From NCBI GenBank assembly GCA_003552325.1, contig PUKM01000246.1:1-13365 (forward strand): a DNA stretch of 13,365 bases, given 5' to 3'. Shown here piece after piece: positions 6,522 through 13,365 of the stretch. The translations under genes were made by a program, and so were the position numbers. Position 1 is the first letter of the stretch, and the number at the start of each line of letters is the position of its first letter. The notes beneath the pieces are model-generated. The model had not been told where the DNA came from and did no database searches. It was given only the letters and a program-made list of their open reading frames with translations. The DNA comes from Natrialbaceae archaeon. Lineage in GTDB: Archaea; Halobacteriota; Halobacteria; Halobacteriales; Natrialbaceae.

Positions 6522-7717
6522 CGGACGTACTCGTTGTCGACGACTCACAGTTCATCCGAACAGTCGTCGGGGACGCACTCGAGGGGGCCGGCTGTTCGGT
6601 GACGACTGCTGCAAGCGGTGAGCGGGCCCTGGAACTCGTCGATTCGAACGACCCGGACGTGATCACGATGGACGTCGAGATGCCCGGGATGAGCGGCATC
6701 GAGACCGTCGAGCGAATTATGTCGAGGACGCCAACGCCAATTCTCATGCTCAGCGCTTATACTGACGAGGGTGCGAAAGCCACGCTCGATGCGCTCGAGC
6801 GGGGCGCTCTCGACGTCTTACAGAAGCCCGACGGTTCGGGTGAGCGAAATATTGGCCATTTGACCGACGAGGTAGTCGAAAAAGTCGAACAGCTATCGGA
6901 GGCGACAGTATCGACGCTGGCACTCGCACGCGCGACCGCCGCTGTCCATGCAACCGACCGACAGCGAGCGGCCAGCTCTGCCAGCACCCCCTCGACCTCG
7001 GCCGGAGCCGTGACAGCTGGAGCGGACACTCGAGCGGCTGGCTCGACTAGCCGGAACCGCGGGTCGCGGTCGCCTCCACTCGAAATGGACCAACCCGCTT
7101 CGATCGAACGGGCCCCAACCGACCACCCACTCGTGATCATTGGCGCTTCAACTGGTGGGCCGCGAATTATCGAACGAATCGTCGCGACACTTCCCTCGGC
7201 ACTCGAGGCTCGCGTCCTGATCGTCCAGCACATGCCGGGGGATTTCACCGGCCGGCTCGCAACCCGGCTGGATACGGTCAGTGACTATGCGATCACCGAA
7301 GCGACAGACGGCGCCCCACTCGAACCTGGCAACGTCATCGTCGCGAAGGGCGGCTACCATATGCGAGTCGTCGACGGTGAGCGCGGACTCGAGGTCCGTC
7401 TCGACGACGGTCCGCGGGTTCACGGCGTTCGGCCGGCGATAGATGTGACGATGCAGACCGCCGCCGAGGTGGCCGATGGACCCCTCTGTGGACTCGTGCT
7501 GACCGGCATGGGTCGCGACGGCGCCCGTGGCATCGACGCCATCAAAACCGTCGGTGGCCACACGATCGCCCAGGACGAAGCGACCAGCCCCGTGTTCGGT
7601 ATTCCCCAGCAGGCGATTGCAACCGGAAGTGTCGACGAGGTCGTCCCAGCCAGTGCGCTGGTCGAGCGCCTCGTCGCCGCATGCCTCTCCGAGAGAACAG
7701 GTGAGAGCGATGAGTGA
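6518..7717 (+). CDS. cheB: Chemotaxis protein-glutamate methylesterase CheB
   Basis: Response regulator that hydrolyses methyl esters on receptor glutamates (and deamidates glutamines) when phosphorylated by CheA, giving adaptation. The 399 residues contain a receiver domain (1-105) with Asp8-Asp9, phospho-Asp52 (ITMDVEMPG) and Lys103 (LQKPDG). A low-complexity Ala/Ser/Thr linker follows at about 130-200. The methylesterase domain (204-385) has the catalytic triad Ser211 (IIGASTGGP), His238 (IVQHMP) and Asp334 (LTGMGRDGARG). The start is placed at the ATG overlapping the cheY stop because it opens directly with MTDVLVVDDS; the frame stays open further upstream, but that part lies inside cheY. 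The linker is longer than in enteric CheB. The stop overlaps the cheA start region. Confidence 0.96.
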   Translation: MTDVLVVDDSQFIRTVVGDALEGAGCSVTTAASGERALELVDSNDPDVITMDVEMPGMSGIETVERIMSRTPTPILMLSAYTDEGAKATLDALERGALDVLQKPDGSGERNIGHLTDEVVEKVEQLSEATVSTLALARATAAVHATDRQRAASSASTPSTSAGAVTAGADTRAAGSTSRNRGSRSPPLEMDQPASIERAPTDHPLVIIGASTGGPRIIERIVATLPSALEARVLIVQHMPGDFTGRLATRLDTVSDYAITEATDGAPLEPGNVIVAKGGYHMRVVDGERGLEVRLDDGPRVHGVRPAIDVTMQTAAEVADGPLCGLVLTGMGRDGARGIDAIKTVGGHTIAQDEATSPVFGIPQQAIATGSVDEVVPASALVERLVAACLSERTGESDE

Positions 7718-10700
7718 TTACTGGACCGACTTTGCCCGCGAGAGCGACGAACACATTACGGATTTGAATAATGCACTGCTCAGACTCGAGCGTGACCCAA
7801 CCAACGACTCGGCGATGGACGAGATTTTCCGGGTCGCACACACCCTCAAGGGCAACTGTGGTGCGATGGGGCTCACGCGGGCGAGTGACCTCGCCCACGC
7901 CATCGAGGATTTACTCGATGCGATCAGGCGCGGTGACCTCGAGGTGTCCGCGTCGGTTATGGACACGATCTTTCAGGCCGTCGACGAGCTCGAGGCGATG
8001 CTCGAGGAGGCCCACGAACGCGCTGATGGAACGATTACCCGTGATCCGTCGTCGGTGATCGATACCCTCCGAACCCACACGGAGGGGATCGACGAGGGGA
8101 CGGCACCACTCGACCCGCCGTCAGCCGAGGAACTCGAGCAAGTACTCACTCGGTTCGAGCCGCCCACGAACAGCGACCACGACGCGTTCTTCGTCCGCCT
8201 CGCTATCGTCGACGACGCACACAGCAACAATGGACAACTCGTCGTCGAAGCCCTAAACGACGCGTTCGATCTCATCGGCACCCAGCCCTCCCGGGAAGCG
8301 ATCGCGAACGACGAGTACGGCTCACGCTTCGACGCCATCTTCGGCAGCGCCGTTGGCGAGGCGGCCATCGGCGCCGCTCTCGAGCCAGTCGAAGCCGTCG
8401 AGGCGTTCGAAATCCTCGACGTCACCGACCAGCTCGAGGCCCAGACGGCCACACCGGCACCCCCAGACGCTCACGAAGCGGATTCGTCGACCGGAGCGCC
8501 TGCGTCCACCCAAGGCCAGGAAGCGGACATTTCGCCTGATGACGCACAGGACCTCTCCGTCGACGAGCTGCTCGATGAGTTCACCGAGTTCGATGACCTG
8601 GACGAGCTGGTCGAGGACGTCGATGACGACGAGCTCGCGGTGTTCGACGAGATGGGCGACGCCGGCTCGTTCGACGACCTCCTCGATGACGAGATGGAAG
8701 ACACCGTCGCCGACACGAGTGACGACCCCGAGGCGGACCACGAGCCAGCGGGAGATGCTGAGACAGCAGCAGACGAAAACGTCGACGACGCCAGTGCGGT
8801 CTTCGCCGAACTCAAAGACGAAGTCGAGATGGTCGGGTTCGACGAACTCCAGGACGAACTCGAGGAGCTCGAATTCGACGAGTTCGACAGCGACGACGAA
8901 GTGGACATGGACGAACTGCTCGGCGATGCGGCCGATGTCGACGACACGACCTTCCTCGAGGTCGGTGACGAGGAAGCCGTCGAGGACTCCGTGCTCGAAG
9001 AAACCGATCCGGTCGAAGACGAAGCGGACGCGCCGGCTGAGCCCGCTGACGAATCGTCGACGGCCACCCCCGACACCAGTGAGCCGGTGGAACCCGCACC
9101 CGGATCGGACACGGAGCCTCCGTCCCCAGTTTCAGGCGACGAGGCCGAGGCGCAACCTGCCGACACAGGCGCTGACAGTCGTGATGAGGCGACGGCGATG
9201 GAAGCAAGCGACGCCGAGCCGTCATCGTCGGTGGAGCCAGCCTCGGCTGACGCTTCTACAGATGCTCTCGAGGAGGAAGGTGCATCGACTGGCGAGGATG
9301 GCCCCGATCAGCAGCGTGATGCGGACGCCGATCAGGACACCGGGGGCCCCGATATAGCCGAACCCGACTCGCTCGAACCGCCGGAACCCGACGATGCTGA
9401 ACCGGTGGCTGAGGATCCCCTCAGCGCCATCGAGGGACTCGGCGACGAGGACAGTCCCGATGACTTCGACTCGGATTTCGGTTTGAGTGACGACTCCCTC
9501 GAAGCGGCTGCCTTCGATGACGGGTTCGAGGGTGACCAACTGGAATTCGACGAGGACGACACGGACCTCGCGTTCGATGCAGACGAGGCCCCTGTCGCGT
9601 TCGAAACCGACGAAGACGATTTCGACGACGCCGACGGTTTTGCTTCCGACGACCAGTCCCTCGAGGAGTCCACGGGTTCGCTCTCGGTTGCAGACGAAGA
9701 CGACGAGCTGTTCGATGCTGGAGTCGCCATCGAAGACGAGGGCGAAGACGCCTTCGATTCGATCGAGTTCGACACTGACTCCGTCGATATTGACACCTCA
9801 TCGGATGCCGACACGTTCACCACGGCGGACGCCGAGTCGGGCTTCGAGACACGTTCGGACGAAACGAGCACCGACAGCGACACCGATACCGAACGGGTGT
9901 ACGAGGACGTCCCGCCTTTGCCGGTGCCCGAAAGCATTGTCTCTCTTCGACCCGAAGGGGACCAATCCGAGACCGATACCGAATCGATCCAGTCCGTACG
10001 GGTCGACGTCGATCAGGTCGATAAGCTGCTCAATCTCGTCGAGGGACTCGTCACGTCACGGGTCCGGCTCCGTCACAGTGTCGAGGCAGACGACGATCCA
10101 CAGGCGATCAAACAGGAACTCGACACCCTCGAAGACATCACGTCGGAGCTCGAGGCGACGGTGATGGACGTCCGGTTGGTGCCCCTCGAAACGGTGACGA
10201 ACCGGCTGCCCCGAATCGTCCGAGACATTAGCCGCGACCAGGACAAAGAGGTGGTCTTCGATATCGAAGGCGAGTCGGTCGAACTCGATCGGAGTGTATT
10301 AGATCAGATCGGCGATCCACTGATTCACCTCGTGCGAAACGCCGTCGACCACGGGATCGAACCGCCGAGCGTTCGTGAAGACGCTGGCAAACCCCGACAG
10401 GGAACGGTTCGGTTCGAGGCAGATCGGAGCAGAGACCGCGTAACGCTCACTATTACGGACGACGGACGCGGCTTGAGTGCGACCGGACTACGGGAGGCGG
10501 CACTCGAGGCCGATATCATGGATCAGGAGGCACTCGACGAACTCGACGATGACGACGTCTACGAGCTCATCTTCCACCCTGGTCTCTCGACGGCTGAAGA
10601 AGTGACAGACGTGAGCGGCCGTGGCGTCGGGATGGACGTCGTCAAACGAACGATCGAGTCACTCGATGGTACCGTCTCCGTGACCAGCGATCCCGGGAAC

Positions 10701-11120
10701 GGAACGACGGTCACGATGGAGTTGCCGGTGACCGTCGCCATCGCCGAGGTACTCTTCCTCGAGGCCGGTGGCGAAGCGTTCGGCGTCCCCCTGAAAGTCG
10801 TCCAGGACATCGAGGGCGCTCGAGCGATCGAAACGACGGATACTGCTCGCGTCCTGCCGTCATCAGATGGCGAGGGTCCCGTCGTCGATTTAGCGACACA
10901 GTTGCAGACGGGGACCCAGACGGCAGCCGACGAGGGAATGGTCGTCCGCCTCAGAGACGATGTCCGTCCGGTCGCACTCCACTGTGATGCCGTCTACGGT
11001 CAACAGGAAGTCGTCGTGAAGCCGTTCGAGGGCTTTATGACAGGCATTCCCGGGCTGAGTGGCGCGACCGTCCGCGGCCGCGGCGAGGTCGTGAACATCC
11101 TGGATGTGAACTCACTATGA
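7710..11120 (+). CDS. cheA: Chemotaxis histidine kinase CheA, extended acidic linker
   Basis: Receptor-controlled kinase that autophosphorylates and passes phosphate to CheY and CheB. At 1136 residues it is far longer than usual (E. coli 654). P1 (1-115) carries phospho-His44 in FRVAHTLKGNCGAMG. A P2-like CheY-binding domain spans about 156-240 (DAFFVRLAIVDDAHSNNGQLVVEALNDA). Residues about 241-760 are an Asp/Glu/Ser/Pro/Ala-rich linker. P3 dimerisation begins at SVRVDVDQVDKLLNLVEGLV (near 763). P4 has the N box LIHLVRNAVDHG (871-882), G1 DDGRG (917-921), F box ELIFHPGLST (952-961) and G2 GRGVGMD (970-976). P5, CheW-like, runs from about 1004 to the end. The ATG overlaps the cheB end and has a possible AGGTGAG site at 7699-7705; the open frame upstream is cheB-overlapping sequence and ignored. 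All kinase motifs are intact. Confidence 0.96.
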   Translation: MSDYWTDFARESDEHITDLNNALLRLERDPTNDSAMDEIFRVAHTLKGNCGAMGLTRASDLAHAIEDLLDAIRRGDLEVSASVMDTIFQAVDELEAMLEEAHERADGTITRDPSSVIDTLRTHTEGIDEGTAPLDPPSAEELEQVLTRFEPPTNSDHDAFFVRLAIVDDAHSNNGQLVVEALNDAFDLIGTQPSREAIANDEYGSRFDAIFGSAVGEAAIGAALEPVEAVEAFEILDVTDQLEAQTATPAPPDAHEADSSTGAPASTQGQEADISPDDAQDLSVDELLDEFTEFDDLDELVEDVDDDELAVFDEMGDAGSFDDLLDDEMEDTVADTSDDPEADHEPAGDAETAADENVDDASAVFAELKDEVEMVGFDELQDELEELEFDEFDSDDEVDMDELLGDAADVDDTTFLEVGDEEAVEDSVLEETDPVEDEADAPAEPADESSTATPDTSEPVEPAPGSDTEPPSPVSGDEAEAQPADTGADSRDEATAMEASDAEPSSSVEPASADASTDALEEEGASTGEDGPDQQRDADADQDTGGPDIAEPDSLEPPEPDDAEPVAEDPLSAIEGLGDEDSPDDFDSDFGLSDDSLEAAAFDDGFEGDQLEFDEDDTDLAFDADEAPVAFETDEDDFDDADGFASDDQSLEESTGSLSVADEDDELFDAGVAIEDEGEDAFDSIEFDTDSVDIDTSSDADTFTTADAESGFETRSDETSTDSDTDTERVYEDVPPLPVPESIVSLRPEGDQSETDTESIQSVRVDVDQVDKLLNLVEGLVTSRVRLRHSVEADDDPQAIKQELDTLEDITSELEATVMDVRLVPLETVTNRLPRIVRDISRDQDKEVVFDIEGESVELDRSVLDQIGDPLIHLVRNAVDHGIEPPSVREDAGKPRQGTVRFEADRSRDRVTLTITDDGRGLSATGLREAALEADIMDQEALDELDDDDVYELIFHPGLSTAEEVTDVSGRGVGMDVVKRTIESLDGTVSVTSDPGNGTTVTMELPVTVAIAEVLFLEAGGEAFGVPLKVVQDIEGARAIETTDTARVLPSSDGEGPVVDLATQLQTGTQTAADEGMVVRLRDDVRPVALHCDAVYGQQEVVVKPFEGFMTGIPGLSGATVRGRGEVVNILDVNSL

Positions 11121-11164
11121 ACACCCACCCACACACTCACCTACGGAGGTACGAAATCCAATGA
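11117..11164 (+). CDS. Possible 15-codon coupling ORF between cheA and cheC
   Basis: An ATG formed by the last base of the penultimate cheA codon and its TGA stop opens a frame encoding MNTHPHTHLRRYEIQ. It ends at a TGA that itself overlaps the ATG of the following cheC gene. The cheA-cheC gap of 40 bases is thus spanned by a micro-ORF with ATGA overlaps at both ends. It contains the strong Shine-Dalgarno GGAGGT (11145-11150) that serves cheC. It may be translated for coupling, or it may be a coincidence of the spacer; no protein family is recognisable. Confidence 0.25.
   Translation: MNTHPHTHLRRYEIQ
11145..11150 (+). promoter_or_regulatory. Strong Shine-Dalgarno GGAGGT for cheC
   Basis: The only full-consensus ribosome binding site noted in the cluster. 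It stands 10 bases before the ATG at 11161; in-frame ATGs at 11167 and 11170 follow, so the exact start of cheC is open by up to three codons. Its presence fits the fact that this is the one downstream gene without direct stop/start overlap with its predecessor. Confidence 0.7.
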
Positions 11165-11766
11165 CGATGATGGTCGATATTCGAAAGCTGAGTTTTATCA
11201 ACGAGATGGCAAAGGTCGGGACGAACGGCGTCGCCGAGAACATGAGCAAACTCACGGGCGAAGACGCCCGAATGGAAGTCACCAAGACGAACTTCATCGA
11301 CGTCGATGATATCGGTAGCCAACTCGAACCTGGCAAGCGTGTCGGCGTCCGCGTTCGGTTACTCGATCCACCCCACGGTCACATCCTTATTCTCTTCCCG
11401 GAGGCCAGTGCGAAGAAGATCACCGCGATCATGCTTCGTGACGTCGTCGACGATATGTCGAACGTCTCCGGAAAGATGGCCAGAAGTGCCGTCGAGGAGA
11501 TGGGGAACATGATGGCGAGTGGGTTCATCGACGGCTGGGCCGACGTCCTCGGGCGGGCGATCGATATTGCGGCACCACAACTCGTCTACGCACCCGCCGG
11601 TGATATCGTCGTGCGGACGGCAGGGTTGGGCGGGGACGACCTCGCGTTGTTTTTCGACTCCGATCTCTCGGTGCCGAGTTACCAGATCGAAGCCGAAATC
11701 TACGCCTTCCCCGAACTCGAGGAGTTCGTCGAGATGGTCAACGGCATCGACGTTCACCCCGCATGA
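11161..11766 (+). CDS. cheC: CheC-family CheY-P phosphatase, single domain
   Basis: Predicted CheC phosphatase, which removes phosphate from CheY-P and binds CheD. Of 201 residues, the catalytic helix pattern [D/S]-x3-E-x2-N is intact once: Ser109, Glu113, Asn116 in MARSAVEEMGNMMASGF. The matching N-terminal helix (LSFINEMAKVGTNG) keeps Ser11 and Glu15 but has Lys18 where Asn is needed, so only one active centre is expected, unlike Thermotoga CheC with two. The following FIDGWADVLGRAIDIAAPQLV and strand pairs fit the CheC/CheX/FliY fold. Translation is probably driven by GGAGGT at 11145-11150. The ATGA overlap with the next gene indicates coupling. In Halobacterium the comparable gene has been called cheJ or cheC1; I do not assign a number. 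Confidence 0.9.
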   Translation: MTMMVDIRKLSFINEMAKVGTNGVAENMSKLTGEDARMEVTKTNFIDVDDIGSQLEPGKRVGVRVRLLDPPHGHILILFPEASAKKITAIMLRDVVDDMSNVSGKMARSAVEEMGNMMASGFIDGWADVLGRAIDIAAPQLVYAPAGDIVVRTAGLGGDDLALFFDSDLSVPSYQIEAEIYAFPELEEFVEMVNGIDVHPA

Positions 11767-13004
11767 AACTCGACGTTACCACACTCGGCACGTTCTACCG
11801 GATGGCCAGAGAGGGCGCTGGCCTCGCTGCCGGTCGCCTCACCAGGATGACCGGCGTCGAGACCCAGGTGGGCATCACGAAACTCAACTTCATGCGCGGC
11901 CGTGAGATACGTCACGATTTCGAGGACGGCTCCGAGAAGGTCGGTGTTCGGGTCGAACTCAGTGGCGGCCTCGAGGGGCACTCCGTTATCGTCTTCGACA
12001 GGAAGAGTGCTCTCCGAATCGTCGAGATGCTCATCGCGGAGTCGGATGTCGACTCGTTCGACGAGATGAGCCGCAGCGCTGCAACCGAGGTGGGCCAGGT
12101 CATGAACAGCGGGTTCATCGACGGCTGGGCCGACGTCCTCGAGACCGCCATCGACGTCTCGACGCCCTCGTTTATCGAAGGTCAGACAGCCGACCCGTTC
12201 TTTGGTGACATCGACGCAACGCCAGACGATGACGACCTCGCGTTGCTCTTTCAGAGTCAGATCGAAGCTGTGGGCACTGAAATCGGCTTCAGCCACTATC
12301 TGTTCCCCGAGCGTGAGTCGATGGCGACGCTGCTCGAGCGCCTCCGGACGAACGATGGGATCGAGTACGACAAACTCGACGGCTTCGACCGCATGGCCGA
12401 ACAGGGCGCAGAAGAGGTCGCGAAGACCGCGACCACGCTCACCGGGATCGAGACGAGCGTCGAAATCCGTCGACTCAACTTCGTCTCCCTCGAAGCGATC
12501 CCCGAGTCCGTTGCCGACGAACGACTCGTCGGCGTCGCCTTCGAGTTCGATGGCACACCCAGTGGCTATCTCCTCTTTCTGTTCGATGAGGACTCAGCGC
12601 ACGAAATCGTCGACGCGATGGTTCCCATGGAGATCGAAACCGACGGTGACGGCTTCGGTGAGATGGGTGAAAGTGCGATTAAAGAACTCGGGAACATCAT
12701 GGCCAGTGGCTTCCTCGACGGTTGGGCGAACGTCCTCGATACGACGATCGATCACTCGCCGCCGGAGTTCATCCACGATATCGGCCCAGCAGCCGTCGAT
12801 CCCGTGATCATCCAACTCGGCGAAACCCAGGAGTTCGCGTTCGTCTTCGACACGAACGTGGTCGCTGACGGCCGTGAATTCGACTGTGATATCTACGCGA
12901 TCCCCGACGAAACGGACCTCGAGCGAGCGCTCAACGATCTCGAGATCGACAAGATCGATGAGACGCCGACGACTGCAACCTTCGAAGACGTGGAGAACGC
13001 ATGA
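11763..13004 (+). CDS. cheC: Tandem double-domain CheC protein
   Basis: A 413-residue protein made of two CheC domains, each about 200 residues and each alignable with the single-domain CheC just upstream. Domain 1 (1-195) has the helix SRSAATEVGQVMNSGFIDGW with Ser105 and Glu109 but Gln112 replacing the catalytic Asn. Domain 2 (203-400) has GESAIKELGNIMASGFLDGW with intact Ser304, Glu308, Asn311. The N-terminal helix motif is degenerate in both (FYRMAREG, FDRMAEQG: Arg replaces Glu). Only domain 2 is therefore likely to be catalytic; domain 1 may bind CheY-P or CheD. The start overlaps the preceding stop (ATGA), and the end overlaps the cheD start. A double-CheC protein is known from the Halobacterium che region (cheC2), which this resembles in size and position. 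Confidence 0.9.
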   Translation: MKLDVTTLGTFYRMAREGAGLAAGRLTRMTGVETQVGITKLNFMRGREIRHDFEDGSEKVGVRVELSGGLEGHSVIVFDRKSALRIVEMLIAESDVDSFDEMSRSAATEVGQVMNSGFIDGWADVLETAIDVSTPSFIEGQTADPFFGDIDATPDDDDLALLFQSQIEAVGTEIGFSHYLFPERESMATLLERLRTNDGIEYDKLDGFDRMAEQGAEEVAKTATTLTGIETSVEIRRLNFVSLEAIPESVADERLVGVAFEFDGTPSGYLLFLFDEDSAHEIVDAMVPMEIETDGDGFGEMGESAIKELGNIMASGFLDGWANVLDTTIDHSPPEFIHDIGPAAVDPVIIQLGETQEFAFVFDTNVVADGREFDCDIYAIPDETDLERALNDLEIDKIDETPTTATFEDVENA

Positions 13005-13365
13005 AGACCTACGGCACAGAACCAGGCATTCCGGAACCGGTGCAGGTAGGAATTTCCGAACTCGTCGTGAGCGAAGGCGACGATACGCTCAAGTCCTATG
13101 GCCTCGGATCGTGTCTCGCCGTTGCCCTCTACGATCCCGAAACCGACATCGGAGGACTCGCTCACGTCATGTTACCAGATGGTGACGCTGCCGACAACAG
13201 CGATATCAAACCCGGAAAGTACGCCGATACCGCGATTCGTGCCCTTCTCAGACGGATGGTCGAACGTGGGGCGAGTTACACCGCCGTCGAAGCGAAAATC
13301 GCCGGCGGCAGTGATATGTTCCAGTTCGAAAGCTTCGGCGAGGGCGTTGGCCAACGGAACACCGA
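13001..13365 (+). CDS. cheD: Chemoreceptor glutamine deamidase CheD (3' end missing)
   Basis: Partial gene running off the window after 121 full codons. CheD deamidates receptor glutamines and, in archaea and Bacillus-type systems, binds CheC and stimulates its phosphatase activity. The catalytic Cys38 stands in KSYGLGSCLAVALYD and His55 in GGLAHVMLP, with the same 17-residue spacing as Cys27/His44 of Thermotoga CheD. Ser32 occupies the place of the usual active-site Thr (T-L-G-L-G-S-C pattern). KYADTAIRALLRRMVERGA and AKIAGGSDMF are further family blocks. ATG overlaps the cheC stop, with GGAG at 12992-12995 as a possible ribosome site. CheD is usually about 160 residues, so about 40 are missing. 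Confidence 0.93.
   Translation, partial: MKTYGTEPGIPEPVQVGISELVVSEGDDTLKSYGLGSCLAVALYDPETDIGGLAHVMLPDGDAADNSDIKPGKYADTAIRALLRRMVERGASYTAVEAKIAGGSDMFQFESFGEGVGQRNT

Noticed and set aside
7527..7709. Upstream extension of cheA by 61 codons
   Set aside because: These codons lie inside cheB in another frame, and CheA homology (SDYWTDFARESDEHI) starts exactly at the ATG at 7710.
8471..9166. Long minus-strand open frame opposite the CheA linker, encoding a Ser-rich protein
   Set aside because: It is the mirror of GAC/GAG/GAT-rich codons in the acidic linker; no start signal, domain or hydrophobic core is present.
1..13365. CRISPR arrays, tRNA genes, transposases, attachment sites
   Set aside because: No regularly spaced repeats, no tRNA T-loop GTTCGAATC pattern with a matching acceptor stem, and no transposase or integrase motifs were found in either strand.

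Overview
The window reads as a chromosomal segment of a halophilic archaeon (Halobacteria). The support is the high GC content, very acidic proteins rich in Asp and Glu, TATA-type rather than bacterial promoters, few Shine-Dalgarno sites, a Bat-type helix-turn-helix regulator, an archaeal RNase P protein, an archaeal-type SRP RNA and an archaeal chemotaxis cluster with CheC and CheD proteins. The extreme frequency of CTCGAG suggests the Natrialba/Natronorubrum/Natrinema group, but that assignment is only an impression.

Left part (1-4617). A GT4-type glycosyltransferase on the minus strand is divergent from a plus-strand group: RNase P protein component 4, a YhbY/CRM-fold RNA-binding protein, and an MscS-type mechanosensitive channel whose start codon overlaps the YhbY stop. 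A DMT/EamA transporter (minus) converges on mscS. Behind it, also on the minus strand, lies a Bat-type HTH_10 transcription regulator.

Middle (4618-5180). This 563-base stretch has no protein gene. It holds the signal recognition particle (7S) RNA on the minus strand, about 4697-5002. The helix 8 SRP54-binding hairpin and a closing GUGGAC/GUCCAC helix are both visible. The rest is a short divergent promoter region serving the SRP RNA and the chemotaxis cluster.

Right part (5181-13365). An archaellum-control (chemotaxis/phototaxis) cluster runs on the plus strand: cheW, a 144-base promoter gap, then cheY-cheB-cheA-cheC-cheC(double)-cheD, with ATGA stop/start overlaps or small gaps throughout. 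cheD is cut by the window end. CheW couples receptors to the kinase CheA. CheA phosphorylates CheY and CheB, CheC proteins would dephosphorylate CheY-P, and CheD/CheB modify receptors. Receptors, CheR, CheF and archaellum genes are not in the window and may lie beyond cheD.

The most unusual features are in this cluster. CheA has 1136 residues because a roughly 520-residue acidic linker separates P2 from P3. CheW is enlarged by a disordered insertion before its last strand. Three CheC domains are present but only two keep an intact S-x3-E-x2-N phosphatase motif. A 15-codon ORF fits exactly between cheA and cheC by ATGA overlaps at both ends. A perfect TTATCA-N4-TGATAA dyad sits upstream of cheY. 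I found no mobile element, CRISPR array or tRNA, and nothing that amounts to a wholly unknown system.
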